Below the pieces are notes generated by a model. It worked only from the letters and a program-made list of their open reading frames with translations, ran no database searches and was not told where the DNA came from. This document shows positions 6,974-14,721 of a DNA stretch of 43,244 nucleotides, piece by piece. This DNA comes from a virus: IMG/VR virus record IMGVR_UViG_3300042868_004301, positions 1 to 43,244 of that record. One strand, written 5' to 3'. Positions within the stretch are counted from its first letter, which is position 1; the number at the start of each line of letters is the position of its first letter. The position numbers and the translations under genes are program-made.

Positions 6974-8380
6974 ATGCGCAAAATGACGCAACAAGAGTTA
7001 GTTAGCTGGCATAAAAACCGCCCACGGCGTACGCTTGAAGCAATGGACTGCTTGCGACGGGTACTTAGGGATAGTCGCTCGTGGCACTTTCGGGAGCAAG
7101 TCAATTCGAACTGGTCGATGCATCCGGCCATCGAGCACGCTGTGTTTGAGGCAGACCCTGACAACTGGCATCAGCTAGTATTGGAGTGGCCGCACATGTC
7201 AGACAAAGGTAGGCATGAGATAGCGTATACCCGTGACGACAAGTACGGCGAGGCGGACAGGCAAATCACAGTGGGCATCGCCAAGTATCTGACGCGCCAC
7301 TTCCCCACCATACCAAGCGACACGATACGCGACATCGCTGCCAAGTATGCGCAGGGTAGCTGTAAGTTTGTACACACCACCATCGAGATGCTTGACGTTA
7401 TTGAGAATGGCCCCACATCATGCATGGGTAAGGGTGCAGGTAATTTTCACGGCGGGCGGCATCCGTACGAGGCCTATGCGCCGGAGTTTGGCTGGCATAT
7501 GGCGGTGTTTATGGAGAATGGCGCATACACAGGCCGTGCGCTGTGCAACGAGAAGTACAAGTACTTTGTGCGCTCGTATCGCAGCGGTACAGGTGAGAGC
7601 TACTCATGCGCTGATGAGAGGCTTGAAGCGTGGCTGCAAGACCAAGGGTATGAGAAAACAAACTCATGGGAAGGGCACAAACTCAAACGGGTAGTAGCGG
7701 CCAATAGCTGCGGGTTCCTTGCCCCGTATATCGACGGCCGTGCGCAGCATGTGTGCGAAGTTCACGATGGTTTTGAGATTACCTGTGATGAAGACGACGC
7801 CGAGTGGGAGTTCACCAATACCGATGGCACTGCCGATGACGTTGAACACGGTGACAACTGCTCAGACTGCGGCGACAGAGTGCGTGATGGTGATGGGTAC
7901 TGGACAGGCGGGCAGGAGGAGACCCTTGTCTGTGAGCATTGCATCAACAACCACTATACGTATGTGTATGGCCGCGGCAGTAACAGGTACTACCTACGCG
8001 ACAACGAGGGCGTCATCCTTGTTGGTGACGAGTACTACGATGGGGACTACCTATCGGACAACAACATCGTGGAGCTTGAGAACGGCGACCATGTGCATGC
8101 AGACGATGCGGTATTCATTGACCGCTTGGACGAGCACCACCCCATAGATGACTGCGTGCACTGTGAGCACAGCGGCGAGTACGAGTTACAGCGTGACTGT
8201 GAGCAGCTATCCGATGGCGAGTGGGCACACGAGGACGATGTGTGGTGCTGTGAGCATAGCGGCGAGTATTACCTAGACGATGACGCTGACAGTAGGTACG
8301 AGACAGAGTGCGGCAAGACAGTACACATTGACTACGCCGACCATTACGCCCCCGAGGAAACAACTTTAACACTGGAGTAA
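6974..8380 (+). CDS. Acidic Cys/His-rich protein, 468 aa, unknown
   Basis: ATG at 6974 after TTAGGAGAAGTAATC. The N-terminal ~270 residues form a mixed helical domain (VSWHKNRPRRTLEAMDCLRR near residues 11-30; TSCMGKGAGNFHGGRHPYEAY about 148-168). The C-terminal ~190 residues are extremely acidic and carry zinc-ribbon-like pairs: CSDCGDRV (about 296) with CEHCINNH (about 321), then DDCVHCEHSGEYEL (about 394) and WCCEHSGEYYLDDD (about 424). The CEHSGEY segment is repeated. This suggests several zinc- or metal-binding modules on an acidic scaffold, perhaps a DNA mimic or protein-binding platform. No family recognised; function unknown. Confidence 0.85.
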   Translation: MRKMTQQELVSWHKNRPRRTLEAMDCLRRVLRDSRSWHFREQVNSNWSMHPAIEHAVFEADPDNWHQLVLEWPHMSDKGRHEIAYTRDDKYGEADRQITVGIAKYLTRHFPTIPSDTIRDIAAKYAQGSCKFVHTTIEMLDVIENGPTSCMGKGAGNFHGGRHPYEAYAPEFGWHMAVFMENGAYTGRALCNEKYKYFVRSYRSGTGESYSCADERLEAWLQDQGYEKTNSWEGHKLKRVVAANSCGFLAPYIDGRAQHVCEVHDGFEITCDEDDAEWEFTNTDGTADDVEHGDNCSDCGDRVRDGDGYWTGGQEETLVCEHCINNHYTYVYGRGSNRYYLRDNEGVILVGDEYYDGDYLSDNNIVELENGDHVHADDAVFIDRLDEHHPIDDCVHCEHSGEYELQRDCEQLSDGEWAHEDDVWCCEHSGEYYLDDDADSRYETECGKTVHIDYADHYAPEETTLTLE

Positions 8381-8383
8381 ATC

Positions 8384-9502
8384 ATGACTAAACAAAACCA
8401 AACCATCCTGCACAAGACCCTGAGCCGTGCGCTATCCCTTGCCCGTCCCCATGCATCCGTCACTACGATGGAGTTCACGACATGGCTATTCAAAAACCTG
8501 CCTGCGCACTTGATGGGCGCGGCTTGGCTGGACGGGGCTAGTAACCTGCACATCGACGCACGCACACAAGACCACCACCGCACGCTATTCGTGGCGCACG
8601 TTGACACGGTACACCGCACACCCGGCCCCAACAAAATCAGGAAAACACAGGCCAAATGGTATGCCGATGGCGCTGCGCTAGGTGCCGATGATGGTGTGGG
8701 CTGTGCGTTACTCGTGCACTTGATACATGCTGGCGTGCCTGCGTACTACGTGTTTACTCAGGGCGAGGAATGCGGGGGCATCGGTGCCAAGCATCTTGCC
8801 GACCAGCACAAAGACCTGCTGGCCCAGTTCGACAGGGCTATTGCATTCGACAGGCGCGGTACTGACAGCGTTATCTCACACCAAGGCTGGGGCCGGTGCT
8901 GCTCGGATGCGTTTGCACAAGGGCTGGCCGATGCGTTCAATGCGACCAACATCAACCTGATGTATGCGCCAGATGATACGGGTGTCTATACGGACACGGC
9001 AGAATTCACCGACATCATTGCCGAATGTACGAACGTCTCGTGCGGGTATTACTTCGAGCACAGCGACAAAGAAGAACTAGATATGCTGCACTTCGAGCAG
9101 CTAGGCGCAGCCGTTGTGTTGGTTGATTGGGATGGCCTGCCCACCGAGCGTGACCCCAAGGCGGTGGAGTACAAAGACGAGAGCTACGACACGTACATGA
9201 GCAAGTGGGGTGCGATGCCTGATGTGTGGAATGACAAAGATGACTACCTTGCAGGGCTTAACCTAAGCTACGAGGAGGAGTTTCTGTACGAGGCGCTGCT
9301 TGATGCTGAAGTAGGGTTCAAGACGCACCTTGTCACGCTGATGGCCGAGTCGGTGTACCCCGAGGAACCCAAGCAAGCCAAGAAGTTTATAAACAGGGAG
9401 CGCATAACACCGGAAGCGGTGCGTGCTGCAATAGATATGCTCGGCCAAGCCGACACGGATACGATTCTTGCAACATTGTTTGACACGGCATACGCCGAAT
9501 AA
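8384..9502 (+). CDS. M20/M28-type zinc metallopeptidase
   Basis: 372 aa. The pattern fits co-catalytic dizinc hydrolases of the M20/M28/M42 group: FVAHVDTVH (His72, Asp74), ALGADDGVGCALL (bridging Asp102), TQGEECGGIGA (Glu128 general base, Glu129 ligand), AFDRRG (Asp156) and FEHSDKEE (His226). All expected ligands are present, so an active exopeptidase or amidohydrolase is likely; the substrate is unknown. The residues after about 260 are an extra acidic helical extension. It starts three bases after the 468-aa gene and is followed by a DUF2591 copy, so it is embedded in the early operon rather than with lysis genes. There is no signal peptide. Confidence 0.85.
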   Translation: MTKQNQTILHKTLSRALSLARPHASVTTMEFTTWLFKNLPAHLMGAAWLDGASNLHIDARTQDHHRTLFVAHVDTVHRTPGPNKIRKTQAKWYADGAALGADDGVGCALLVHLIHAGVPAYYVFTQGEECGGIGAKHLADQHKDLLAQFDRAIAFDRRGTDSVISHQGWGRCCSDAFAQGLADAFNATNINLMYAPDDTGVYTDTAEFTDIIAECTNVSCGYYFEHSDKEELDMLHFEQLGAAVVLVDWDGLPTERDPKAVEYKDESYDTYMSKWGAMPDVWNDKDDYLAGLNLSYEEEFLYEALLDAEVGFKTHLVTLMAESVYPEEPKQAKKFINRERITPEAVRAAIDMLGQADTDTILATLFDTAYAE

Positions 9503-9514
9503 AGGAAAAAGCAA

Positions 9515-9850
9515 ATGAAAACAAATGAACTAATAGACGATGCCCTTAATTGGGCGGTGGCGAAGTGTCTGCCGACACCCAAAGACGCCTTAGGGTTACT
9601 TGACCTAGACGTTTACAACGGGTTTAACCCATCAACCAACTGGGCACAAGGCGGGCCGATTATTGAGCGCGAAGGAATCACGGTTATTCATATCGGCGAG
9701 GATTGGGAAGATACGTGGCAAGCCAGAAAAGGCGACGGGCATTGGCAGGGTTATTTAAGTGGGGGGCAAACACCCCTTATCGCAGCAATGCGATGCTACG
9801 TAGCCAGCACGCTAGGTGTCGAGGTAGATGTACCGGAGGAACTGACATGA
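9515..9850 (+). CDS. NinX-like DUF2591 protein, copy 2
   Basis: 111 aa, paralogue of the protein at 6505: ELIDDALNWAVAKC, then STNWAQGGPIIERE and QTPLIAAMRCYVASTLGV. The 22 bases over the start codon are shared with copy 1, and the central GGCGGGCCGATTATTGAG is also identical, implying duplication within this lineage. The linker between the blocks differs. Function unestablished for the family. Confidence 0.85.
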   Translation: MKTNELIDDALNWAVAKCLPTPKDALGLLDLDVYNGFNPSTNWAQGGPIIEREGITVIHIGEDWEDTWQARKGDGHWQGYLSGGQTPLIAAMRCYVASTLGVEVDVPEELT

Positions 9851-10086
9851 ACATGAATTTAGACTACAACGTATTCGCTGACGACTACGCATTTATTGTT
9901 GACCGAGCATCACCCAAAACGGTATCGCAGTTTATTGGGCGCATGAAGGATGACATGGAGGGTGACGTTGACTACGATGCCTTAGAAGACGAGTTCGGTA
10001 GTGACTTTTCATCCATCATGGACGCAATGCACATGTGGGAAGCAGGAGCAGCACACGCACGCAAACTTTTAACTGGAGAAAAATGA
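9847..10086 (+). CDS. Unknown acidic protein, 79 aa
   Basis: ATG at 9847 overlaps the preceding stop (ATGA), giving MNMNLDYNVFADDYAF; a longer frame from 9703 would overlap the DUF2591 gene and is rejected. The protein is acidic and helical (SQFIGRMKDDMEGDVDYDALE). No family recognised. Its end overlaps the next start by 4 bp. Confidence 0.7.
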   Translation: MNMNLDYNVFADDYAFIVDRASPKTVSQFIGRMKDDMEGDVDYDALEDEFGSDFSSIMDAMHMWEAGAAHARKLLTGEK

Positions 10087-10328
10087 ACTACGACATCGAA
10101 ACCAAAGAGGGCTTAGCCAACTCGGTGGCATGGACTGAGCGCCTATTCACGCTCATGAGTGAGGGTGCTGTATGGAGCATCCCACGTAGCGTAACAATAG
10201 TCAGGGTGTACCCCAGCAAGAAAGAGGTAGTCATCATCGACGGGGTAGCGCCCGAGAAGAGTTTGGCCCGCGTCATTGAGGCGATGGGCTGGACAATAGT
10301 TTCACAACCAACTGGAGAAAAATCATGA
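10083..10328 (+). CDS. Unknown small protein, 81 aa
   Basis: ATG at 10083 with ACTGGAGAAAA upstream; coupled to both neighbours by 4-bp overlaps. It starts MNYDIETKEGLANSVAW and has a beta-rich centre (IPRSVTIVRVYPSKKEVVII) followed by a helix, a compact alpha/beta fold. Function unknown. Confidence 0.7.
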   Translation: MNYDIETKEGLANSVAWTERLFTLMSEGAVWSIPRSVTIVRVYPSKKEVVIIDGVAPEKSLARVIEAMGWTIVSQPTGEKS

Positions 10329-10618
10329 ACGAAACACAATCGACGGGTGTCAATTCCTCTGACACGTACAACGGCTGGCCAAACTACGAAACATGGCTGG
10401 TTGTGCTTTGGCTGGACAATGACTTGCGCACATACAACCACTGGCGTGCAGAGGCCAGCAAACTATCCGAATGGGAGTTAGCGCGTGTGCTGGAGACATC
10501 ACACAAGGATACAAGCTACGACCTAACCGGAGCCGTGGGGATGTGGAATGACCTAGTAGGCGCAGCCCTCAGTCGGGTGGACTGGCAGGCCATAGCCAGA
10601 CACCTGAAAGCAGAATAG
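10325..10618 (+). CDS. Conserved phage/plasmid protein with NGWPNYETW motif, 97 aa
   Basis: Contains YNGWPNYETWLVVLWLDND (residues about 16-34), a signature of a widespread small protein of phages and plasmids with no assigned function. The rest is helical, ending WQAIARHLKAE. It is the last gene of the operon segment before the promoter at 10630. Confidence 0.75.
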   Translation: MNETQSTGVNSSDTYNGWPNYETWLVVLWLDNDLRTYNHWRAEASKLSEWELARVLETSHKDTSYDLTGAVGMWNDLVGAALSRVDWQAIARHLKAE

Positions 10619-10629
10619 TTTGTCTAATG

Positions 10630-10664
10630 CTTGACATATCTCGGGAAACTGAGATATAGTCAAG
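10630..10664 (+). promoter_or_regulatory. Strong sigma70 promoter embedded in an inverted repeat
   Basis: Perfect -35 TTGACA (10631-10636) and -10 TATAGT (10655-10660) with an 18-bp spacer. The whole promoter is an inverted repeat: CTTGAC (10630-10635) with GTCAAG (10659-10664), and ATATCTC (10636-10642) with GAGATAT (10651-10657), off by one base between the two blocks. This is the clearest promoter in the window; its symmetry implies repressor control. It drives the gene at 10690 and probably the operon through RtcB and beyond. Confidence 0.85.
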
Positions 10665-10689
10665 TCACATCTTTTTATAGGAGAAGTAA

Positions 10690-11253
10690 ATGCCTGATAT
10701 ACAGAGCGAACTGAGCAAAGTCTTAGACGAATGGGACAAACCCATAGAAGAAAACAATCAACCGGAGAAACAAATGGAAGCAACACCCTTGTTCAGAACA
10801 ACCAACAACGTGACCCGTGCCACGTTCAACCTAGTCAGGGACAACGCGGGCATCATGCGCAGGGGTGCAGTGGCCAAGCTGGAAACCTTGGGGTACAAAC
10901 CAACGTCAACGACAAGCCTTCTAACGCAGATGATGCGCCAGCGTTTGATACGTGTAGAGGCCGATGGTGGGATGCACGCCAACTTCCCCGAGTACACACC
11001 ACTTAAAGCCAAGCTGCGCAGGGTAATGGCGGACAAGAAACCTGCAAAGGTGAAGGAGGTAAAGCGGACGTACAGCAAGCGCAGCGTTGAGTCCAAAGAA
11101 GGCATTGCCGCGTTGCAGCCGCAGGCTACCCCAGCACCCACGCCAAGGACAGCCATCATCACGACCAACTTTAGCGCTGATGCCATCATCAAGAACCTGA
11201 CCATCTATCAGGCCAAAGAACTGCGCGATGCCCTCAACAACTTGTTCAAATAA
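10690..11253 (+). CDS. Putative winged-helix DNA-binding protein, 187 aa
   Basis: First gene after the strong promoter, with TATAGGAGAAGTAA before the ATG. Residues about 42-88 (TRATFNLVRDNAGIMRRGAV, then TSTTSLLTQMMRQRLIRV) look like a winged-helix domain that senses or binds DNA. A basic, Pro/Ala-rich linker (KPAKVKEVKRTYSKRSV and following) leads to a short helix (NLTIYQAKELRDALNNLFK). Possibly a regulator acting on the adjacent symmetric promoter. Assignment from fold-like pattern only. Confidence 0.7.
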   Translation: MPDIQSELSKVLDEWDKPIEENNQPEKQMEATPLFRTTNNVTRATFNLVRDNAGIMRRGAVAKLETLGYKPTSTTSLLTQMMRQRLIRVEADGGMHANFPEYTPLKAKLRRVMADKKPAKVKEVKRTYSKRSVESKEGIAALQPQATPAPTPRTAIITTNFSADAIIKNLTIYQAKELRDALNNLFK

Positions 11254-11257
11254 CACC

Positions 11258-11452
11258 ATGCACAAACTACTAGCACTACTACGCGAACCATTCCGCAAGC
11301 CCAGCCCCTTGGAAGTCATCGCCACCGAGTTGGCAGAAGCCCACTTGGCTAAGCTAGAAGCAGAGACTGCGGTGGAGTACACCCAGTCAATCGTGGACTA
11401 CAACGTGACCCGCATTGAGCGTTTGAACAAGCGCATGGAGGAGTACAAATGA
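11258..11452 (+). CDS. Small coiled-coil protein, 64 aa
   Basis: ATG at 11258 (MHKLLALLREPFRKPSPLE); no strong Shine-Dalgarno, and only 4 bp from the preceding stop, so translation is probably coupled. Helical with an E/A/L heptad pattern (IATELAEAHLAKLEAETA). A generic phage small protein; function unknown. Confidence 0.65.
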   Translation: MHKLLALLREPFRKPSPLEVIATELAEAHLAKLEAETAVEYTQSIVDYNVTRIERLNKRMEEYK

Positions 11453-11664
11453 GACACCTGCGTGTACACGGCACTGCTGAGAAGTGGAGCGCTAAGTTGG
11501 TAGAGGACTACGACATTGACGAGAAGCACCACAAACAAGCAATTTGCGAATTGATACACGACCTAAAAGAACTGGCGGTGGTACGCAACTATTACATTGA
11601 CCGCGATACCCTGCTGGAGTTATACGACAAACACATGAGTTACCAACAAGGAGAACTGAAATGA
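11449..11664 (+). CDS. Unknown small protein, 71 aa
   Basis: ATGA overlap with the preceding gene, preceded by GGAGGAGTAC. Helical, His/Lys/Glu-rich (DEKHHKQAICELIHDLKE). No family recognised; part of a chain of coupled small genes leading to RtcB. Confidence 0.7.
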   Translation: MRHLRVHGTAEKWSAKLVEDYDIDEKHHKQAICELIHDLKELAVVRNYYIDRDTLLELYDKHMSYQQGELK

Positions 11665-11876
11665 AAGACGAGATTGCAGGTACGATTTACGCCAAAGACT
11701 ACACCGACTGGATGGTAAAGACCGGCGGCTTTGCAAGGGACATGACCTTGCGTGACCACTTTGCTGCGCTTGCTATGCAAGAAATTTATCAACGTGTAGA
11801 AACAGGTGGCTTTGAACGTGTAGCAAAACTGTCTTACGAATTGGCAGACGCAATGCTCAAGGAGCGCAACAAATGA
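11661..11876 (+). CDS. Unknown small protein, 71 aa
   Basis: Four-base overlaps on both sides and AAGGAGAACTGA upstream. Product MKDEIAGTIYAKDYTDWMV... ends YELADAMLKERNK. A single helical domain, function unknown. Immediately precedes and is coupled to RtcB. Confidence 0.7.
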   Translation: MKDEIAGTIYAKDYTDWMVKTGGFARDMTLRDHFAALAMQEIYQRVETGGFERVAKLSYELADAMLKERNK

Positions 11877-13063
11877 AACAAGTAATCCAAGACGAGGGCG
11901 CACGCCCTATCAAAATCTGGACGGACGATGTGGAAGCATCGGCCCTAACCCAGCTAAAGAACCTTGCACGCCTGCCGTTTATCAACAGCAATGGGGTGGC
12001 CTGCATGCCGGACGTACACGCGGGTATTGGCTCCACTGTGGGCACTGTAATCGCCACGGAGAGGGCAGTCATCCCCGCCGCTGTGGGTGTTGATATTGGG
12101 TGCGGCATGAACGCGGTGCGCCTGTCCCTCAAGGCCAGTGATTTGCCTGACAACTTGAAGCCTTTGCGCGACGAGATTGAGCGGCGCGTACCGCTGGGTG
12201 TAGGTGGGGCGCACGATGACAGCACGGACATCGGGGAGGTTACTTCCATGCTGGACAAGACAGTTATTGAGCCGCTGTACAACGGCGACTACGACAAGTT
12301 CCACGCCAAGGCGGCAAGTCAGATGGGCTCACTAGGCTCGGGCAACCACTTCATTGAGGTGTGCATCGACGAGAACCAAGACGTATGGGTGATGCTGCAC
12401 TCGGGCTCACGCGGTATCGGCAACATGATTGGTACGCACTACATCGCCAAGGCCAAGCGCCAGATGGAGCAGTTCTTTATCACGCTGCCGGACGACAACC
12501 TTGCGTACTTCCCTGAGAACACCGAGGACTTTGATGACTACATGTATGCCGTGGGTTGGGCGCAGAACTATGCGTTTGAAAACCGCCGCCGCATGATGTC
12601 TGAAGTGCTGGAGGCCATGAAGCTGCGCATCGACAAACCGTTCACCATCACACAGGAAGCAATCAACTGCCACCACAACTATGTCGAAAGAGAAAATCAC
12701 TTTGGAAGAAATATGTGGGTTACTCGGAAGGGTGCCATCCGCGCACGCGATGGTGATCTTGGCATCATCCCCGGAAGTATGGGTCAGCGCAGCTACATCG
12801 TCCGAGGCAAGGGAGATCTTCAATCTTACTGCTCTTGCTCACATGGCGCAGGTCGCAGCATGTCGCGTGCCGAAGCGAAGAGAAGGTTTAGCCTCAGTGA
12901 TCTGGTGGCACAAACAGAAGGCGTCGAGTGCCGCAAAGATGCAGGAGTCATCGACGAAATCCCAGCCAGCTACAAAGACATCGACCAAGTGATGGCAAAC
13001 CAAACCGACCTTGTTGAAGTCGTCCACCAACTAAAGCAGGTACTCTGCGTGAAAGGAAACTAA
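11873..13063 (+). CDS. rtcB: RtcB-type RNA ligase
   Basis: 396 aa. RtcB joins RNA 2',3'-cyclic-phosphate or 3'-phosphate ends to 5'-OH ends using GTP and Mn2+. Signature blocks are intact: MPDVHAGIGSTVGT (45-58), GVDIGCGM with Asp74/Cys77, GSGNHFIEV (His159), LHSGSRG (His176), NCHHNYVERE (His267/268), GIIPGSMGQRSYIVRG and SHGAGRSMSR, in which His324 is the residue guanylated in the family. The length is near that of compact phage and bacterial RtcB. No RtcA or archease gene is nearby. In a phage the likely task is repair of host tRNAs broken by defence ribonucleases, an inference. Start overlaps the previous stop (ATGA) with AAGGAGCGCAAC upstream. Confidence 0.97.
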   Translation: MKQVIQDEGARPIKIWTDDVEASALTQLKNLARLPFINSNGVACMPDVHAGIGSTVGTVIATERAVIPAAVGVDIGCGMNAVRLSLKASDLPDNLKPLRDEIERRVPLGVGGAHDDSTDIGEVTSMLDKTVIEPLYNGDYDKFHAKAASQMGSLGSGNHFIEVCIDENQDVWVMLHSGSRGIGNMIGTHYIAKAKRQMEQFFITLPDDNLAYFPENTEDFDDYMYAVGWAQNYAFENRRRMMSEVLEAMKLRIDKPFTITQEAINCHHNYVERENHFGRNMWVTRKGAIRARDGDLGIIPGSMGQRSYIVRGKGDLQSYCSCSHGAGRSMSRAEAKRRFSLSDLVAQTEGVECRKDAGVIDEIPASYKDIDQVMANQTDLVEVVHQLKQVLCVKGN

Positions 13064-13282
13064 ATGACTTGCTGTGACTATGGTAAATGCACCAATGGCC
13101 CAGACTGCCCCGTGCGTAAACAACGCATCAAAGAGGTGAACGATGCGTATGCCAACGGCTACAACGATGCACAGTTGGGTGACCCACTGGACGACTTGGT
13201 AGACACGTTTAAAGCCTTGCTAACAATCGTGACTGCGGTGCTAGGTGTATGGGTCGCATTTTTACTTATTTGGAGAATCTGA
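13064..13282 (+). CDS. Cys-rich single-pass membrane protein, 72 aa
   Basis: Starts one base after the RtcB stop. N-terminus MTCCDYGKCTNGPDCPVRK carries a Cys cluster (C-x4-C-x5-C type) that resembles small phage proteins with a zinc- or iron-binding knot. Residues about 49-72 (FKALLTIVTAVLGVWVAFLL) form a transmembrane helix near the C-terminus. Likely inner-membrane anchored with the Cys domain inside; role unknown. Its stop overlaps the next micro-ORF (TGATG). Confidence 0.75.
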   Translation: MTCCDYGKCTNGPDCPVRKQRIKEVNDAYANGYNDAQLGDPLDDLVDTFKALLTIVTAVLGVWVAFLLIWRI

Positions 13283-13323
13283 TGAACAAACGAATTAAAG
13301 AACATTTTGGAGTTGAAGAATGA
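13282..13323 (+). CDS. 13-codon micro-ORF coupling two genes
   Basis: ATG at 13282 overlaps the preceding TGA, and its TGA (13321-13323) overlaps the next ATG (13320). It has a good ribosome site (TTTGGAGAATCTG). It encodes MNKRIKEHFGVEE, and the segment GGAGTTGAAGA near its end serves as the Shine-Dalgarno for the following gene. Probably a translational-coupling element or a tiny peptide; too short to judge as a protein. Confidence 0.4.
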   Translation: MNKRIKEHFGVEE

Positions 13324-13550
13324 AAACAGTATGGGTAATTTGTGCCACGGTGGACTTGGGCTATCACATGGTCAAGGGCTACGATTCGTATGACAAAGCA
13401 AAGGCTGAGTTTGACCGGATGTATGCCGAAGCCGTTGATGAGCAAGTGAAAAACTTGATGAAAAATTGCAACTACACAAAAGAGCAAGGCGAGGATTGGT
13501 GTGCAAGTGTTTCTTTCTATGAATTGGAAAGTGTGGAGGTTGAAGAATGA
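13320..13550 (+). CDS. Unknown small protein, 76 aa
   Basis: Starts MKTVWVICATVDLGYHMVKG and contains a helix SYDKAKAEFDRMYAEAVDEQ; a small alpha/beta fold seen in phage accessory regions. Coupled upstream to the 13-codon ORF and downstream by ATGA. Function unknown. Confidence 0.7.
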   Translation: MKTVWVICATVDLGYHMVKGYDSYDKAKAEFDRMYAEAVDEQVKNLMKNCNYTKEQGEDWCASVSFYELESVEVEE

Positions 13551-13768
13551 ACATCATTGAACTAGCAGAGCAAGCTGGGTTTGAAAGAATTAAACATACA
13601 AATGAAGATTGGGTTTGTTTCTCGGAAGAAATAGAAGCCTTTGCCGCATTGGTAGAAGCACATGAGCGTGAAGCAGCAATAACTGCAATACAAAACATCG
13701 AGCGCAAGGGCGGCTGGATAACACGCGAAGATGCAATTGAAGCCATCACAGCAAGGGGAACAACATGA
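13547..13768 (+). CDS. Unknown small protein, 73 aa
   Basis: Starts MNIIELAEQAGFERI and contains EEIEAFAALVEAHEREAAI, a pattern common to small phage proteins of unknown role that are often coded next to EAD/Ea22-like genes, as here. The C-terminal part resembles a short helix-turn. Overlaps both neighbours by 4 bp. Confidence 0.7.
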   Translation: MNIIELAEQAGFERIKHTNEDWVCFSEEIEAFAALVEAHEREAAITAIQNIERKGGWITREDAIEAITARGTT

Positions 13769-14721
13769 CAGGCTTTAACAGCAAAAGAAAAGCGGCGCAG
13801 GACAAGCTAGAGCAATGGGACAACGAAGCGTTCAATGCGTGGTGGGACAGTGACTACGATGACAGCGCTAACCCATACGAAATAAACACCTTTGCTTATT
13901 GGGCATGGGCAGGATGGCAAGCAGCATTGGCACAAGCAGACATGACAGGCTTTGACAGCAAAACAAAAGCGGCGCAAGGCGAGCTGGCGCAGCGCGTCAC
14001 AGCACAACAACAACAACAGGACGGGATGCGCGGGCCACGGCCCACGAGCAGCGGTGAGCAGACGGCACAGCCAGCGCAGGAGCCTTATGGTTATGTGTCT
14101 ATCGGAGACCACCCGGTTTTTCAGAAAGAAACGCCGGAAATTGGGCGTTGGGAAACTGTCTACACCACCCCACCCGCAGCACAGCCAGCGCCTGTGCAGG
14201 AGCCTGAGTATTGGAATGTGATTGACCCCGCAGGTAATGTTGTTGCGTCCGAGACAGATGCGATTCGTGGATGGGCACGTATTGCAGGAAGTTACAAACC
14301 AACAGTTGAGGGTTTACTTGGGTTTCATGAGCAAGGATGGCGTGTTTTGCCAAAGGCGAACCCACCCCTGCCAGCACAGCGCACAGAGCCAGCGCAGGAG
14401 CCTGTATGTCCCAAATGCAAAGCAGGGGTGTTATATGAATGCGTGGCTTGTAGTAGCAACAACTACCCACCACAGGGAGCGCAGGAGCCTGTGGCGTGGA
14501 TGCGCCCGAGCGAAGAAGGGTACGACTCAGCATTTCGTGACCACAGCACCGTGATGGTTTGCACAGGCAACCCGTGGACTGGTTGGATACCCCTCTACAC
14601 CGCCTCACCACAGCGCCCGTGGGTAGACCTGACGGATGATGAACTGGCTGAATGCTGGACAACAAGCGCAACACAAACGTGGAAAAACTTTGAAGCCAAA
14701 CTCAAGGAGAAGAACACATGA
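13765..14721 (+). CDS. Modular Ea22-like accessory protein, 318 aa
   Basis: Built of repeated pieces. Residues 1-17 (MTGFNSKRKAAQDKLEQ) recur at about 60-76 (MTGFDSKTKAAQGELAQ); between them is an NEAFNAWWDSDYDDS-type segment found in phage Ea22/EAD-like proteins. The middle is a Pro/Ala/Gln linker with four 'AQEP' repeats, each followed by a short aromatic module (YGYVSIGD, YWNVIDPAG, VCPKCKAG, VAWMRPSE). The VCPKCKAGVLYECVAC piece is a Cys4 zinc-ribbon candidate. The C-terminus PLYTASPQRPWVDLTDDEL...AKLKEKN is shared with the genes at 14718 and 15382. No function is known for such proteins. Confidence 0.8.
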   Translation: MTGFNSKRKAAQDKLEQWDNEAFNAWWDSDYDDSANPYEINTFAYWAWAGWQAALAQADMTGFDSKTKAAQGELAQRVTAQQQQQDGMRGPRPTSSGEQTAQPAQEPYGYVSIGDHPVFQKETPEIGRWETVYTTPPAAQPAPVQEPEYWNVIDPAGNVVASETDAIRGWARIAGSYKPTVEGLLGFHEQGWRVLPKANPPLPAQRTEPAQEPVCPKCKAGVLYECVACSSNNYPPQGAQEPVAWMRPSEEGYDSAFRDHSTVMVCTGNPWTGWIPLYTASPQRPWVDLTDDELAECWTTSATQTWKNFEAKLKEKNT

